Part shown: positions 24,196 through 33,893 of the stretch, piece after piece
Layout: the number at the start of each line of letters is the position of its first letter
Position numbering within the stretch: the first letter of the stretch is position 1
Assembly: GCA_035477115.1 (NCBI GenBank)
Contig: DATIKW010000042.1
Coordinates: 44,838 to 108,837 of the forward strand
Direction: 5' to 3'
DNA: 64,000 nt
Origin: UBA995 sp035477115
GTDB lineage: Bacteria > Bacillota > Sulfobacillia > UBA995
The notes under the pieces: generated by a model
Database searches by the model: none
Told to the model about the DNA's origin: nothing
Seen by the model: only the letters and a program-made list of their open reading frames with translations
Program-made: the position numbers and the translations under genes

Positions 24196-25269
24196 TCAGG
24201 TTCTCGGGCTTGTCCCCAAGTGTCGGGGACGGCAATCCCCGTGATCCCCAGCTTGGCCGAGGGGCAGGTTCGGGTCCACGCACGGCTCAACCCAAGCTAC
24301 AGAGCGGTCCAGGGCGTACCAGGCGGCACAGGCTACCATCGCGGCGTTGTCGGTGCAGAAGGCGGGATCGGGAAACCAGGCGGTCAAGCCGGCCATCCGG
24401 GCTCGGTCAGCCACCTCCCGCCGCAACGCGCTGTTTGCGGCGACGCCTCCGCATATCCCAACCCCGCCCACTCCCTCCCGGCAGCCCGCCCGGACCAACT
24501 TGGTGGCGAGGACTTCAGCGCATGCCTGCTGAAAAGAAGCGGCAACATCGGCCGGGCGAAGAGAAGCCCCGGTGCGCCGCACAAACGTGGCGACTGCCGT
24601 CTTCAGGCCGGAGAAGCTGAAGTCGTCTCCTCCCTCGAGGTAGGCGCGGGGGAAGGAGATGGCGGAGGGATCCCCCCGGCGGGCAAGACGGTCGACTTCC
24701 GGGCCGCCCGGATAGCCCAGTCCCAGGAGGCGGGCGACCTTGTCAAAAGCTTCGCCCGCCGCATCATCGCGGGTCCTGCCCAGCACCTCGAGGCGGCCGT
24801 GGTCTTGCCATAAGACGAGGTCGGTGTGACCTCCGGACACGATCAGGCAGACGGCCGGCAGCCGAAAGTCCTGTGTCTCCGTTCCCGGCAAGAAGTGGGC
24901 ATAAAGGTGGGCCTCAAGATGGTTTACGCCGAGCAGCGGGATTCCGCGGGCGAAGGCCAAGGCACGGGCCGTGGTTGCTCCCACCAACAAGGAACCCACC
25001 AGCCCAGGACCGGCGGCGCACGCGACGGCAGCCAGAGCGGGAAGGGTTACTCCCGCCCTTGCCAGAGCCTGGTCGATAAGGGGGAGGATCACCTCCAGGT
25101 GGCGTCGGGAGGCCAGCTCGGGGACGACTCCGCCGAACTGACCGTGCAATGCCGCCTGGGACGCCACCACGTCGGCCAACAGGGCGCCGTCTCGACCCAT
25201 TACCGCCGCAGCCGTCTCATCGCAACTCGTCTCGATGGCGAGGATCGGTCCCGTCCTACCGGCGGCCAG
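24196..25269 (-). CDS. tsaD: tRNA N6-adenosine threonylcarbamoyltransferase
   Basis: TsaD, the catalytic subunit that transfers threonylcarbamoyl to A37 of ANN-decoding tRNAs, with TsaB and TsaE encoded nearby. The essential N-terminus ILAIETSCDETAAAV lies upstream of the first ATG (25200). The open frame to include it has no ATG, GTG or TTG, only a CTG at 25269 preceded by AAGAAGG (8 bases). Taking that CTG gives 357 residues, close to the family norm of 335-350. The iron-binding His pair is visible in NHLEAHLYAHFL, and ASFQQACAEVLATKLV follows. It overlaps rimI by 14 bases. Confidence 0.9.
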   Translation of the reverse strand: MAAGRTGPILAIETSCDETAAAVMGRDGALLADVVASQAALHGQFGGVVPELASRRHLEVILPLIDQALARAGVTLPALAAVACAAGPGLVGSLLVGATTARALAFARGIPLLGVNHLEAHLYAHFLPGTETQDFRLPAVCLIVSGGHTDLVLWQDHGRLEVLGRTRDDAAGEAFDKVARLLGLGYPGGPEVDRLARRGDPSAISFPRAYLEGGDDFSFSGLKTAVATFVRRTGASLRPADVAASFQQACAEVLATKLVRAGCREGVGGVGICGGVAANSALRREVADRARMAGLTAWFPDPAFCTDNAAMVACAAWYALDRSVAWVEPCVDPNLPLGQAGDHGDCRPRHLGTSPRT

Positions 25270-25744
25270 TCCGCAAACCTTCTTTCACCATGACGACTGC
25301 GTCCTCCTGAGTATCGGCATAGTAGTTGCGGCGCGCCCCGCACGCGACGAAGCCGTGCTGGAGATACAGCATCTGGGCCGCCCGATTGGAGCGACGGACC
25401 TCAAGCGTAAGTCGATCCGCTCCCAGAGCGGCCGCCAGCTCAATCAGGGCCGAGAGCAGCCGCCTGCCGCAGCCTTGACGCTGGCGGGCCGGGGTCACGG
25501 CCAGATTGGTGACATGCGCCTCGTCGAGGACCACCCACATGCCGCCATAGCCGATGATCTCTCCTCCCGCAAGCATCACGAGATAGTGGGCGTAACTATT
25601 ATCTGCAATCTCGCGCCGATAGGCTTCTCGGGACCAGGGAGTGGGGAAGGACACCACCTCGATGTCCATCACCTGGTCGAGGTCGCCGACTCGCATCCGC
25701 CGGATCTCCTCGCCACCACTCAAGACCGGGGACTCTTGGGCCAC
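25256..25744 (-). CDS. rimI: Ribosomal-protein-alanine N-acetyltransferase RimI
   Basis: A 162-residue GNAT acetyltransferase. The acetyl-CoA site is seen as VTPARQRQGCGRRLLSALIE, and the pattern NRAAQMLYLQHGFVACGARRNYY is typical of RimI. The enzyme acetylates the N-terminal Ala of ribosomal protein S18 in E. coli; other N-termini may be targets here. It sits between tsaB and tsaD, overlapping both by 14-25 bases, the standard tsaE-tsaB-rimI-tsaD arrangement of Bacillota. Confidence 0.92.
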   Translation of the reverse strand: MAQESPVLSGGEEIRRMRVGDLDQVMDIEVVSFPTPWSREAYRREIADNSYAHYLVMLAGGEIIGYGGMWVVLDEAHVTNLAVTPARQRQGCGRRLLSALIELAAALGADRLTLEVRRSNRAAQMLYLQHGFVACGARRNYYADTQEDAVVMVKEGLRTGRR

Positions 25745-26439
25745 GCCTGCTCCGCCTCCGAACGCCGCAGATAAAGGGGAACCAGGGTATGGGGGTCGGT
25801 CGTTTCTCCTGCCTGCAGTCGTTCCCTGCCCAGACGGGCGAGCACCAACCCCCGTGGATGAGCATGCTCTTCTGGAGCGAACCAGGCTCGCTCGCCCAGA
25901 TGCTCGGCAATCCGCTCGCGGTAACGCAACGCCCCGTCCCCAAGGAAGACTGCCGGCCCATCATCCAGCAGACTCAGGAACTCAGCCAAGGGCAGGTTGA
26001 CGTAGCCAGTCAGCGGGCGGCCAGCACATGGGTTCTGGTACACCGCCCCGTATACCTCCTCGCGCCTGGCATCCAGCAAGGGACAAACGCGGAGTCCGGG
26101 CGCGGGCAAGCCCGCAGCCAGCGTATCCAGGGTCGAGACGGCCACGAGGGGGAGGTTAAGGCCGTAGGCCAAGCCTTTAGCCGCGGCCACGGCGACTCGC
26201 GTGCCGGTGAAGGAACCCGGACCGACTCCTACTACCACAGCCTGAAGCCCCGACGGGGACAGCTGGGCGTCCCGAAACATCCGGCGGACGGCGGGGAGCA
26301 CCGACTCGGCTCGGGCTGGCGGTCCCTTTTGCGCCACCTCCAGCCGAAGCCCATCGTCACTCGTCAGCGCCAGACTCAAACAAGCGGTCGATGCGTCCAT
26401 CGCGAGCAAGAGCAAGTCATCATCACCTGCCCGGGTCAA
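25720..26439 (-). CDS. tsaB: t6A synthesis protein TsaB
   Basis: A 239-residue TsaB, the inactive TsaD homologue that forms the TsaB-TsaD scaffold. Seen: LLAMDASTACLSLALT at the N-terminus and GVGPGSFTGTRVAVAAAKGLA at about residues 70-90, both diagnostic. It overlaps tsaE by 17 bases and rimI by 25 bases, so translation is probably coupled. Confidence 0.93.
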   Translation of the reverse strand: MTRAGDDDLLLLAMDASTACLSLALTSDDGLRLEVAQKGPPARAESVLPAVRRMFRDAQLSPSGLQAVVVGVGPGSFTGTRVAVAAAKGLAYGLNLPLVAVSTLDTLAAGLPAPGLRVCPLLDARREEVYGAVYQNPCAGRPLTGYVNLPLAEFLSLLDDGPAVFLGDGALRYRERIAEHLGERAWFAPEEHAHPRGLVLARLGRERLQAGETTDPHTLVPLYLRRSEAEQAWPKSPRS

Positions 26440-26911
26440 GGCTGGCTATGAGTGCCTGATGCCGGTCGCCGGTGGCCGCCATGGAGATCAGGCGCCAATC
26501 ATCCTGTTCAGCCACCGGTTCCAGGTCCACTTCCAGGCGGTCCGGGGGCAGGAGGGCAGTTGCCCGATCGGACCATTCCAGGATGACCACCGCCGGCCCT
26601 GAGAGCAGTTCTTCCCAGCCCAGCTCGAGCAGCTCTTCCGGGGCGTTCAGCCGGTAGGCATCCAGATGATACACGGGGACACGGCCTTCATAGCAGTACA
26701 TGAGGACGAAAGTGGGGCTCCGTCCGCCTTCCCTCACTTCCAATCCGGCGAGTAAACCTTGAGCGAGACAGGTCTTGCCCGCGCCGAGCGGCCCCCGCAA
26801 CGCGACGAACTGCCCTGCGGCCAAGCGGCGACCTACGGCAAGTCCGATGGCTATGGTAGCGTCCCGGTTCCGGCTCAAGATAGCCACGCGGCGGGGCAGA
26901 TCGGCGTTCAT
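26423..26911 (-). CDS. tsaE: t6A synthesis ATPase TsaE
   Basis: A 162-residue TsaE, the ATPase that resets the TsaBD complex. Walker A is GPLGAGKTCLAQGL (about residues 40-53); SPTFVLMYCYEG and HLDAYRL follow as usual, with ILEWSDRA near residue 120. The ATG at 26911 gives the family N-terminus; an open frame extends upstream into the uracil-DNA glycosylase gene but is not needed. It lies 19 bases after that gene. Confidence 0.92.
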   Translation of the reverse strand: MNADLPRRVAILSRNRDATIAIGLAVGRRLAAGQFVALRGPLGAGKTCLAQGLLAGLEVREGGRSPTFVLMYCYEGRVPVYHLDAYRLNAPEELLELGWEELLSGPAVVILEWSDRATALLPPDRLEVDLEPVAEQDDWRLISMAATGDRHQALIASLDPGR

Positions 26912-26930
26912 CGTCCGGCGTGACCGCCCT

Positions 26931-27587
26931 TCATCTCGCGGTTGACTCGAGATAGCGTGACCGCGCCAGGCAGAAGTCTTCCCACACCGGGCGGCGTTTC
27001 CCCGGGTCACGGAGGACTGCCGCGGGATGGTAGGTGGCCAGGATGAAGGATTCGTCTCGCTCGAACCACCGGCCTCTAGCCCGGCCGACCGGCAGCCCGG
27101 TCTCGATCAGCGTCTGGACGGCCAAGGCGCCCAGGCACAGGATGATCCGGGGGCGGATGATGGCCAGCTTCCGATCCAGCCAGGGGCGGCAGGCGGCGAC
27201 TTCGCCGGGCAAGGGGACGCGGTTGCCGGGGGGACGGCACATGACCACGTTGGTGATGAATACGTCCTCTCGGCGGAAGTCAGCCGCCGCCAGGATCCGG
27301 TCGAGGAGTTGCCCGGACGGCCCGACAAACGGTCGGGACAACTCGTCCTCGACCTGACCAGGCCCTTCGCCTACCAGCACCAGCCCAGCGCAAGCATCTC
27401 CCTCGCCGAACACCACGTTCCGGCATCCGGCACGGAGGGAGCACGCCTGACAACCGCGAGCCAGGTCGGCGAGGGCGCGCAGCGACTGGGTCTTGTCCGC
27501 TGCGTCCTGCGATCGGCCTTGAACTGCCGGCTCCTGCTCGCTTCCGGGGAATAACCCGAGCTGCCGGCTATCCAGTAGGTGGCCCAT
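26931..27587 (-). CDS. Uracil-DNA glycosylase, family 4 (iron-sulfur)
   Basis: A 218-residue family 4 uracil-DNA glycosylase that removes uracil arising from cytosine deamination. The four [4Fe-4S] ligands are seen as CQACSLRAGC at the N-terminus and the pair in CRPPGNRVPLPGEVAAC. The catalytic loop is GEGPGQVEDELSRPFVGPSG, and the product loop TYHPAAVLRDP is near the C-terminus. This family is common in thermophiles and in Bacillota lacking other iron-sulfur-free enzymes. GAGGAG 8 bases before ATG 27587 supports the start. Confidence 0.93.
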   Translation of the reverse strand: MGHLLDSRQLGLFPGSEQEPAVQGRSQDAADKTQSLRALADLARGCQACSLRAGCRNVVFGEGDACAGLVLVGEGPGQVEDELSRPFVGPSGQLLDRILAAADFRREDVFITNVVMCRPPGNRVPLPGEVAACRPWLDRKLAIIRPRIILCLGALAVQTLIETGLPVGRARGRWFERDESFILATYHPAAVLRDPGKRRPVWEDFCLARSRYLESTAR

Positions 27588-27609
27588 GGCGCATCTCCTC
27601 GCCCGCCCA

Positions 27610-27643
27610 GGTCACGGTCCGCCGACGAGCATCACCCGTGACC
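27610..27643 (-). terminator. Hairpin between minE and the uracil-DNA glycosylase gene
   Basis: Inverted repeat GGTCACGG / CCGTGACC with an 18-base loop in the 103-base gap after minE. No U-tract follows, so termination is uncertain; the hairpin may only partly reduce read-through. Confidence 0.35.
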
Positions 27644-27690
27644 CCTGGCGTCGGTCAGTGCTTCGCGCCACGCGCGCCGATACCCTTTCC

Positions 27691-27990
27691 CTAACTGGCC
27701 CCCGGCAGTTGCCGTTTCACTCCGAGGATGGGAATGCTGGCGATGACCACGACCGAGTCTCCGTTCCGGGAGAGGCTCATCTCCATTGCCGGTCGATCGA
27801 TATCCATGTAGGTGGAGATGACCTCGATGAGATCCTCGCGCAGCATCTCCAGAACACCCGGTGAGGTGTTTGTCCGGTCGTGGACGAGGACCAGCCGCAA
27901 CCTTTCCCGGGCAAGACAGCTACTCCCTACGCCCCGGTCGCGCCGAAACCAATTCCATATGGCCTTCAGGTGCCCGCTAGCCGCGCTCAA
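27691..27990 (-). CDS. minE: Cell division topological specificity factor MinE
   Basis: MinE drives pole-to-pole oscillation of MinD. The core ERLRLVLVHDRTN (anti-MinCD helix/strand) and the C-terminal dimer part DLIEVISTYMDID are clear. No ATG or GTG fits the expected N-terminus; the best start is TTG 27990, with AGGAGG 10 bases upstream, giving 99 residues and a 14-base overlap with minD. The membrane-targeting segment would be KAIWNWFRRDRG. Slightly longer than the usual 85-90 residues. Confidence 0.85.
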   Translation of the reverse strand: MSAASGHLKAIWNWFRRDRGVGSSCLARERLRLVLVHDRTNTSPGVLEMLREDLIEVISTYMDIDRPAMEMSLSRNGDSVVVIASIPILGVKRQLPGAS

Positions 27991-28777
27991 CCCCGACCAT
28001 CCTCCTGATGCGGCTGAACATGCCCCGACTGCGCTCCAGTTCATACATGGTCACGCTCTCTCCGCGGAGCCGGCGGGCGATGTTCCGAAACGCCTCGCCG
28101 GCCCGCGAGGATCCGTTCAACACGGCCGGTTCCCCACGGTTGCCCGATATGAGCATCGCTTCATCTTCCGGGACCACGCCGAGGAGGTCGACGGCGAGGA
28201 TGTCGATGATATCATCGATATCCATCATGTCTCCGCGGCGCACCATCGCCGGTCGGATGCGGTTGATGATCAATTCGGGTTCGCGAATTCCCGTCGCCTC
28301 GAGGAGCCCGATGATGCGGTCGGCGTCCCGGACTGCCGTGACCTCGGGAGTAGTCACGATCAGTGCCCGCCTTGCTCCCGCCACCGCATTGCGGAACCCC
28401 TGCTCAATACCTGCCGGCGAGTCAACCAGCACATAGTCATGATCTCGGGCCAACTCTGAGCACACGCTGCGCATCTGGTCAGGACTCATCGCGCTCTTGT
28501 CGCGGGTCTGAGCCGCCGGAAGCAGGCACAGCGCCTCGAGGCGCTTGTCCTTGATGAGCGCTTGTTTCAGTCGGCAGTAGCCCTCAACCACGTCTATTAA
28601 ATCGTATACGATCCGGTTTTCCAGGCCGAGGATGATGTCCAGGTTCCGGAGCCCGATGTCGGCGTCTACCAGTGCTACTCGATGCCCCAGCAATGCGAGG
28701 GATAGGCCGAGGTTGGCCGTGGTGGTGGTCTTGCCGACCCCCCCTTTGCCCGAGGTCACGACGATGACTTCACCCAT
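27977..28777 (-). CDS. minD: Septum site-determining ATPase MinD
   Basis: A 266-residue MinD with the deviant Walker A SGKGGVGKTTTTANLG (residues 9-24), switch I DADIGLRNLD, and a C-terminal amphipathic membrane helix ending MFSRIRRMVGVE. It recruits MinC to the membrane to block division near the poles. The gene overlaps minC and minE, giving a tight minC-minD-minE operon. Confidence 0.96.
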   Translation of the reverse strand: MGEVIVVTSGKGGVGKTTTTANLGLSLALLGHRVALVDADIGLRNLDIILGLENRIVYDLIDVVEGYCRLKQALIKDKRLEALCLLPAAQTRDKSAMSPDQMRSVCSELARDHDYVLVDSPAGIEQGFRNAVAGARRALIVTTPEVTAVRDADRIIGLLEATGIREPELIINRIRPAMVRRGDMMDIDDIIDILAVDLLGVVPEDEAMLISGNRGEPAVLNGSSRAGEAFRNIARRLRGESVTMYELERSRGMFSRIRRMVGVERG

Positions 28778-29417
28778 GCGTCAACTCCCCCTCCCGAAGC
28801 CGTCGAGGGTGCATTCTGCCGGCGGGACAATAGGGCCGGATGACCACCCGACCCTCCTTCACCAGTGCCACCTCCGGCTGTTCGGGACCGGTGATGTCGC
28901 CGTCTGGAGCGCGGGCAATGTGCGTGCCTATCCGGAGTTGGGTCGGCCGAAGACGGAAACCCGCCACCAGCGCCTGCTCGTCGCCCCGCGCGCCCGCGTG
29001 AGCCACGCCGCGGAGCGCCCCCAGCACCAGAATGTCTCCGGCGGCAACCACCTCCGCCCCCGGGTTAACGTCCCCCAAGACGACCACATTGCCGCGATGG
29101 CCCACATGTTGACCGGAACGCAAGGTCTTCCGGACCAGGAGGGTGTCCCCGTCTGTTCGCTCGCCTGCGGGGATTCGATCGGAGCGGAGCGGCCCCCCTT
29201 CCAGCATCAGGGGAGTGGGCTGCTCCCGAAGCTGACGAGCCGGTTCACCGATGGATGACTCATCGCTGAGCAGGAGGTCGTGCAGTTCCGGAAGCTCGGC
29301 CGGAGGAGTCATGGGTTCGGCGGCGGCGCCCTCGGCGACAGGACGCGGGGCGCTTTCCTCCTGGCCCGCCGGCAAGGACAATGCACCACGGGAACTTCCG
29401 CTTCTCCGGGCTCGCAC
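28770..29417 (-). CDS. minC: Septum site-determining protein MinC
   Basis: A 215-residue MinC, the FtsZ inhibitor. The C-terminal beta-helix domain is clear: RSGQHVGHRGNVVVLGDVNP, GAEVVAAGDILVLGALRG and AHAGARGDEQALVAGFRL. The N-terminal 85 residues are Pro/Glu-rich and do not show the usual FtsZ-inhibiting fold, so the N-domain is either much diverged or missing. The GTG at 29417 has GAGGGG 7 bases upstream, and that site lies in the 3' arm of a hairpin (29425-29451). Confidence 0.88.
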   Translation of the reverse strand: MRARRSGSSRGALSLPAGQEESAPRPVAEGAAAEPMTPPAELPELHDLLLSDESSIGEPARQLREQPTPLMLEGGPLRSDRIPAGERTDGDTLLVRKTLRSGQHVGHRGNVVVLGDVNPGAEVVAAGDILVLGALRGVAHAGARGDEQALVAGFRLRPTQLRIGTHIARAPDGDITGPEQPEVALVKEGRVVIRPYCPAGRMHPRRLREGELTHG

Positions 29418-29424
29418 GCCACCA

Positions 29425-29451
29425 CCCCTCTACCAGAAACTGGTACAGGGG
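29425..29451 (-). promoter_or_regulatory. Hairpin containing the minC ribosome binding site
   Basis: On the minus strand CCCCTGTACCAG, loop TTT, CTGGTAGAGGGG: 11 of 12 positions pair (one G-G mismatch). The 3' arm includes GAGGGG, the minC ribosome binding site. When folded, the site would be hidden. It could also serve as the end of the mrdA transcript, but there is no U-tract. Confidence 0.5.
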
Positions 29452-29536
29452 TTTCGCGGGCGATCTTCGGACTCCTCCCGGATGGGTTCCCGGTCAAACA
29501 GCGTTTATCGTCCGTTTTCGACGGCGGGTTCCGATA

Positions 29537-31423
29537 TCAGTCCCCCGCTCCGGGCGGCAGATCCCGGGGGAGTTCCGGAGCATCCGAGGTGAGCTGAAAG
29601 TAGTGGTCGATAATCGCTCTGGCCACAGGTGCGGCTGCCAGACTGCCGCTCCCCCCTTCCTCAACTACAACGGCAATCGCTATCGTGGGATTGTCGGCCG
29701 GCGCAAAGGCCACAAACCAAGCGTAGTGGTCTCTGCCTGATGCGGGAGGGGCCTCTGCGGTCCCCGTCTTGCCCGCCACGTCGAAGCCATGACGTTGCCG
29801 GAAGGTCGGGCCGAACTGCCACGCCGCGGTGCCACCGGTGGTCGTCAGCTGCATGCCTTCGCGGACGATACTCAGCGTTTCGGGGGAGATGGCGGTCCGG
29901 TGGGTGAGGCGCGGGAGGTTCTCGCGGACAGTACGGCCGCTTGCCGGATCGACAATCCGACTCATTACGTATGGTTGATATCTTGCACCGCCATTGGCGA
30001 GGGCCGCGACGTACACGGCCATCTGCAAGGGAGTGTACTGATGGAATCCCTGGCCAATAGCCGCGTCAAGCTCTTCCGCCAGCCAGAAAGTCGGATCATG
30101 GGGAAAGCGGGCCCGCTTCCACGCGCGGTCGGGCACGGTTCCCGGCTTGTCCGAAGGGCGCAGTTCGATTCCGGTAGAGTAGCCCAGCCCCAGCGCTCGC
30201 GCATGGTATGCTATCAAGTCGACCCCCACGCGCCTCGCCATCTCATAGAAGAAGGAGTTACAGGAGACGGCTATGGCCTGGCGGATATTCACCGGGCCAT
30301 GGCCCCCCGGCCTCCAGCATCGCTTGACATGCCCGGGGGTCACCCGGAATATCCCGGTACAGACGACGGTCTCATCCGGAGTGACCCGTCCGGACTCGAG
30401 GGCGGCGATGGCCGTCACCATCTTGAAGGCAGACCCCGGCGAGTACAGGCCGGATGTGACTCGATTGAGGAAGGGACTCAAGGGATCCGCACGCAGCGCC
30501 TGCAGGTAATCAGCGGGCATGCGGCTGGCGAACTGGTTCGGATCAAAGCCGGGGTAACTCACCATCGCCAATATCTCTCCGGTATCTACCTTGAGCACCA
30601 CCGCGGCCCCGGAGGTGGCGCGATAGGGGTTGACCGGGTGGGCGCGCACTGCAGCCATAGTGTCGGCCAGCGACTGTTCGACGACTTTCTGCAACTCGGC
30701 GTCGATGGTCAAGAAGACGTCGTGGCCGGGAATCGGATCGAGTTGGCCAAGCACTCGTATCGGTCGGTGCCGGGCGTCCGTTTCAACCTGACTTCCGCCA
30801 TCCCGACCCCGGAGTTCGCGATCGAGGACCGCTTCGATGCCGGTCTTGCCCAAGATGTCGCCAAGTCGATATCCTTCAAGGAGGTCGAGTTCCCAGGGGT
30901 CGATCTCCCCTACAAATCCCAGCAAGTGAGACGCCAGTTCTCCGTAGGGGTAATGCCGGACCGGGCCCGTCTCGACTATCACCCCGGGGAGGTCGGCGCG
31001 GCTCTCTTCAACTCGACTATGGGTCGCCGGATCGATGTCAAGCTGCAGCCGAACCGGTTCGAACAGCCGATCGCCATGTCGGCGGACGGCTTCCTGAATC
31101 TCCGCCACGGTCATGCCGACCAGCGGCGCGAGGGTTTCGATGGTCGCATCGACTTCTGCCGTGCCCGGATGTACCAGTGATATGGAGAAGGCGGGACGGT
31201 TGCCGGCCAGTAGTCGGCCGTGCCGGTCGAAGACCCGGCCCCGGGGAGCGGGCACTCTGACGAGGCGCAGCGCGTTGCCGCGCGCCAACTCCTGATAGTA
31301 TTCACCCATGAGGAGTTGCAGGTGCGCCGAGCGGGCCAGGAGGATTAGCAGCAGTATGGCCAGGAAGGCTTGCAGGAAGACGAGACGCCGCCGCACCCCT
31401 TCTCTCTGACTATCGGCCTTCAC
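29537..31423 (-). CDS. mrdA: Penicillin-binding protein 2 (rod-shape transpeptidase)
   Basis: A 628-residue class B penicillin-binding protein that cross-links peptidoglycan during elongation with MreBCD. From GTG 31423: one N-terminal membrane segment (FLQAFLAILLLILLARSA), a pedestal domain with RGRVFDRHGRLLA, then the transpeptidase with active-site Ser331 in SAFK, SCN (387-389) and KTG starting at Lys552. All three catalytic motifs are intact. The start is a GTG that overlaps the mreD stop (GTGA), preceded by GGGGAG; a longer in-frame start exists but would overlap mreD by 49 bases. Confidence 0.95.
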   Translation of the reverse strand: MKADSQREGVRRRLVFLQAFLAILLLILLARSAHLQLLMGEYYQELARGNALRLVRVPAPRGRVFDRHGRLLAGNRPAFSISLVHPGTAEVDATIETLAPLVGMTVAEIQEAVRRHGDRLFEPVRLQLDIDPATHSRVEESRADLPGVIVETGPVRHYPYGELASHLLGFVGEIDPWELDLLEGYRLGDILGKTGIEAVLDRELRGRDGGSQVETDARHRPIRVLGQLDPIPGHDVFLTIDAELQKVVEQSLADTMAAVRAHPVNPYRATSGAAVVLKVDTGEILAMVSYPGFDPNQFASRMPADYLQALRADPLSPFLNRVTSGLYSPGSAFKMVTAIAALESGRVTPDETVVCTGIFRVTPGHVKRCWRPGGHGPVNIRQAIAVSCNSFFYEMARRVGVDLIAYHARALGLGYSTGIELRPSDKPGTVPDRAWKRARFPHDPTFWLAEELDAAIGQGFHQYTPLQMAVYVAALANGGARYQPYVMSRIVDPASGRTVRENLPRLTHRTAISPETLSIVREGMQLTTTGGTAAWQFGPTFRQRHGFDVAGKTGTAEAPPASGRDHYAWFVAFAPADNPTIAIAVVVEEGGSGSLAAAPVARAIIDHYFQLTSDAPELPRDLPPGAGD

Positions 31424-31938
31424 TGCACCATCTCCCCGTCTCGGGCCCTGGTCCTGGTCCGTTCCCATCGACGAAGACGATACACCGCCCGGTAGACCAG
31501 GGGAGCCAGAAGCCCATTATACAGCGCCGCCGGCATCACCACGCGGCCCATGTCGGCAAGCGGGTCGAGGGGATAGCCGGTCGCGCTCATCAGCGCCATG
31601 AACAGCAGGTCTGCGAAGACCGACGTGCCCGCCCCGGTGGCTATGAGGATCAAAAGGCTCTCCCGGTAGAGCCTGCGTTCAGTCACACCCGCCAGATAGC
31701 CTGCTGCCATGCGGGTAAGGCCAAAGACTCCCAGGTACCTGCCGAGCAGTAGGTCCTGAAGGAGGCCACTGATCAACCCGAAACGTCCTCCCACCCCAGG
31801 GCCATACAGCAGACCGTAAGCGAGGGTCACCAGGAGCACCAGGTCCGGTTTCACGCGCGCTATGGCCAGATGCGGGGCGACCACACCTTGCACCACGTGG
31901 GCGAGGACGATCATCCCCAGGAAGACCGGTGCTCTCAT
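31420..31938 (-). CDS. mreD: Rod shape-determining protein MreD
   Basis: A 172-residue protein with five or six hydrophobic segments, the usual MreD size. The N-terminal half has the family pattern VKPDLVLLVTLAYGLLYGPGVGGRFGL. It is an inner-membrane member of the elongasome. Its ATG overlaps the mreC stop (ATGA) and its stop overlaps mrdA. Confidence 0.9.
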   Translation of the reverse strand: MRAPVFLGMIVLAHVVQGVVAPHLAIARVKPDLVLLVTLAYGLLYGPGVGGRFGLISGLLQDLLLGRYLGVFGLTRMAAGYLAGVTERRLYRESLLILIATGAGTSVFADLLFMALMSATGYPLDPLADMGRVVMPAALYNGLLAPLVYRAVYRLRRWERTRTRARDGEMVQ

Positions 31939-32792
31939 GGGGGTTGTCCCACCACCGGGTCAGCGACTACCAGTACCTCGGTGATGCGGTCGAAGTCAAC
32001 CGCCGGCATCACTTCCGCCTCTACTACCAGGTCAAAGGCGTCGGCTTCCACGCGACGGACTTCCCCCACGAGGATGCCGGGCGGAAATGTTCCCCCCAGG
32101 CCGGATGTGACCACCCGGTCACCAGGTTCGATCCGAGCATCATGGGCGAAGACCCGCAGGCGCAGAGTAGCCCCGTGTTCGCCTTGGCCCAGCACCACAC
32201 CGAATGACTTCAGCGCCGGGGCTTCATCTCCTGGAATTTCCCGGTAGATCCCGACGGCAACTCCGCTATCCCGGTCAAGCAAGAAGAGGATCGTTGCCGT
32301 GTCGGCGCTGGTACGAACAACCCGGCCCGCCAGCCCCTCCGGCGTGACCACCGGCATGTTCCGCTCGACTCCCGCCCGGGCCCCTTTGTCCAAGACGGCA
32401 TAGCTGAACCAGTTGTCGGAGTTGCGGGCCACGACCCGGGCGGCGATGGTCGTGAAGGGGTGGGATTCGGAGAAACCGAGCAATTGCCTGAGCCGGTTGT
32501 TCTCCGCCCGGAGCTGCTGGAGTTCGTGCTCGATCTGGGGTACGAACTCCAGGCGACGGCGCAAGGCGGCATTCTCAACCTGCGCTCGGGCCAGTCCGGA
32601 TAGATCCTGTACCGTTCCCCGGACGCGGCTCGCCGCCAAGCTGAAGGACCGCTGAATTGGGCTCAGCACCTCGACGGCCTGCTCTTCCAACCAGGTCAGC
32701 CGCTCCCGCTCTCGCGCCGTCAAGCTCATCAGCACCACGGTTGACAGCACGACGAGCAGGGAGAGCAGCCGTCTACGTTGGACCGGAATCAT
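31935..32792 (-). CDS. mreC: Rod shape-determining protein MreC
   Basis: A 285-residue MreC: one N-terminal membrane helix (LLSLLVVLSTVVLMSL), a coiled coil at about 60-110 (ENAALRRRLEFV and ELQQLRAENNRLRQLLGF), and the extracytoplasmic double beta-barrel (ARVVARNSDNWF, GLAGRVVRTSADTATILFL). It links MreB to the transpeptidase. The ATG at 32792 is used; the open frame upstream would overlap the mreB end and lacks a membrane-protein start. Confidence 0.93.
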   Translation of the reverse strand: MIPVQRRRLLSLLVVLSTVVLMSLTARERERLTWLEEQAVEVLSPIQRSFSLAASRVRGTVQDLSGLARAQVENAALRRRLEFVPQIEHELQQLRAENNRLRQLLGFSESHPFTTIAARVVARNSDNWFSYAVLDKGARAGVERNMPVVTPEGLAGRVVRTSADTATILFLLDRDSGVAVGIYREIPGDEAPALKSFGVVLGQGEHGATLRLRVFAHDARIEPGDRVVTSGLGGTFPPGILVGEVRRVEADAFDLVVEAEVMPAVDFDRITEVLVVADPVVGQPP

Positions 32793-32815
32793 GTTCTGTC
32801 CCGCCTCGCAGTCAA

Positions 32816-33865
<1,050 letters not shown>

Positions 33866-33893
33866 CGTATTGGATCCGCCCTTTCCCTGTCGC

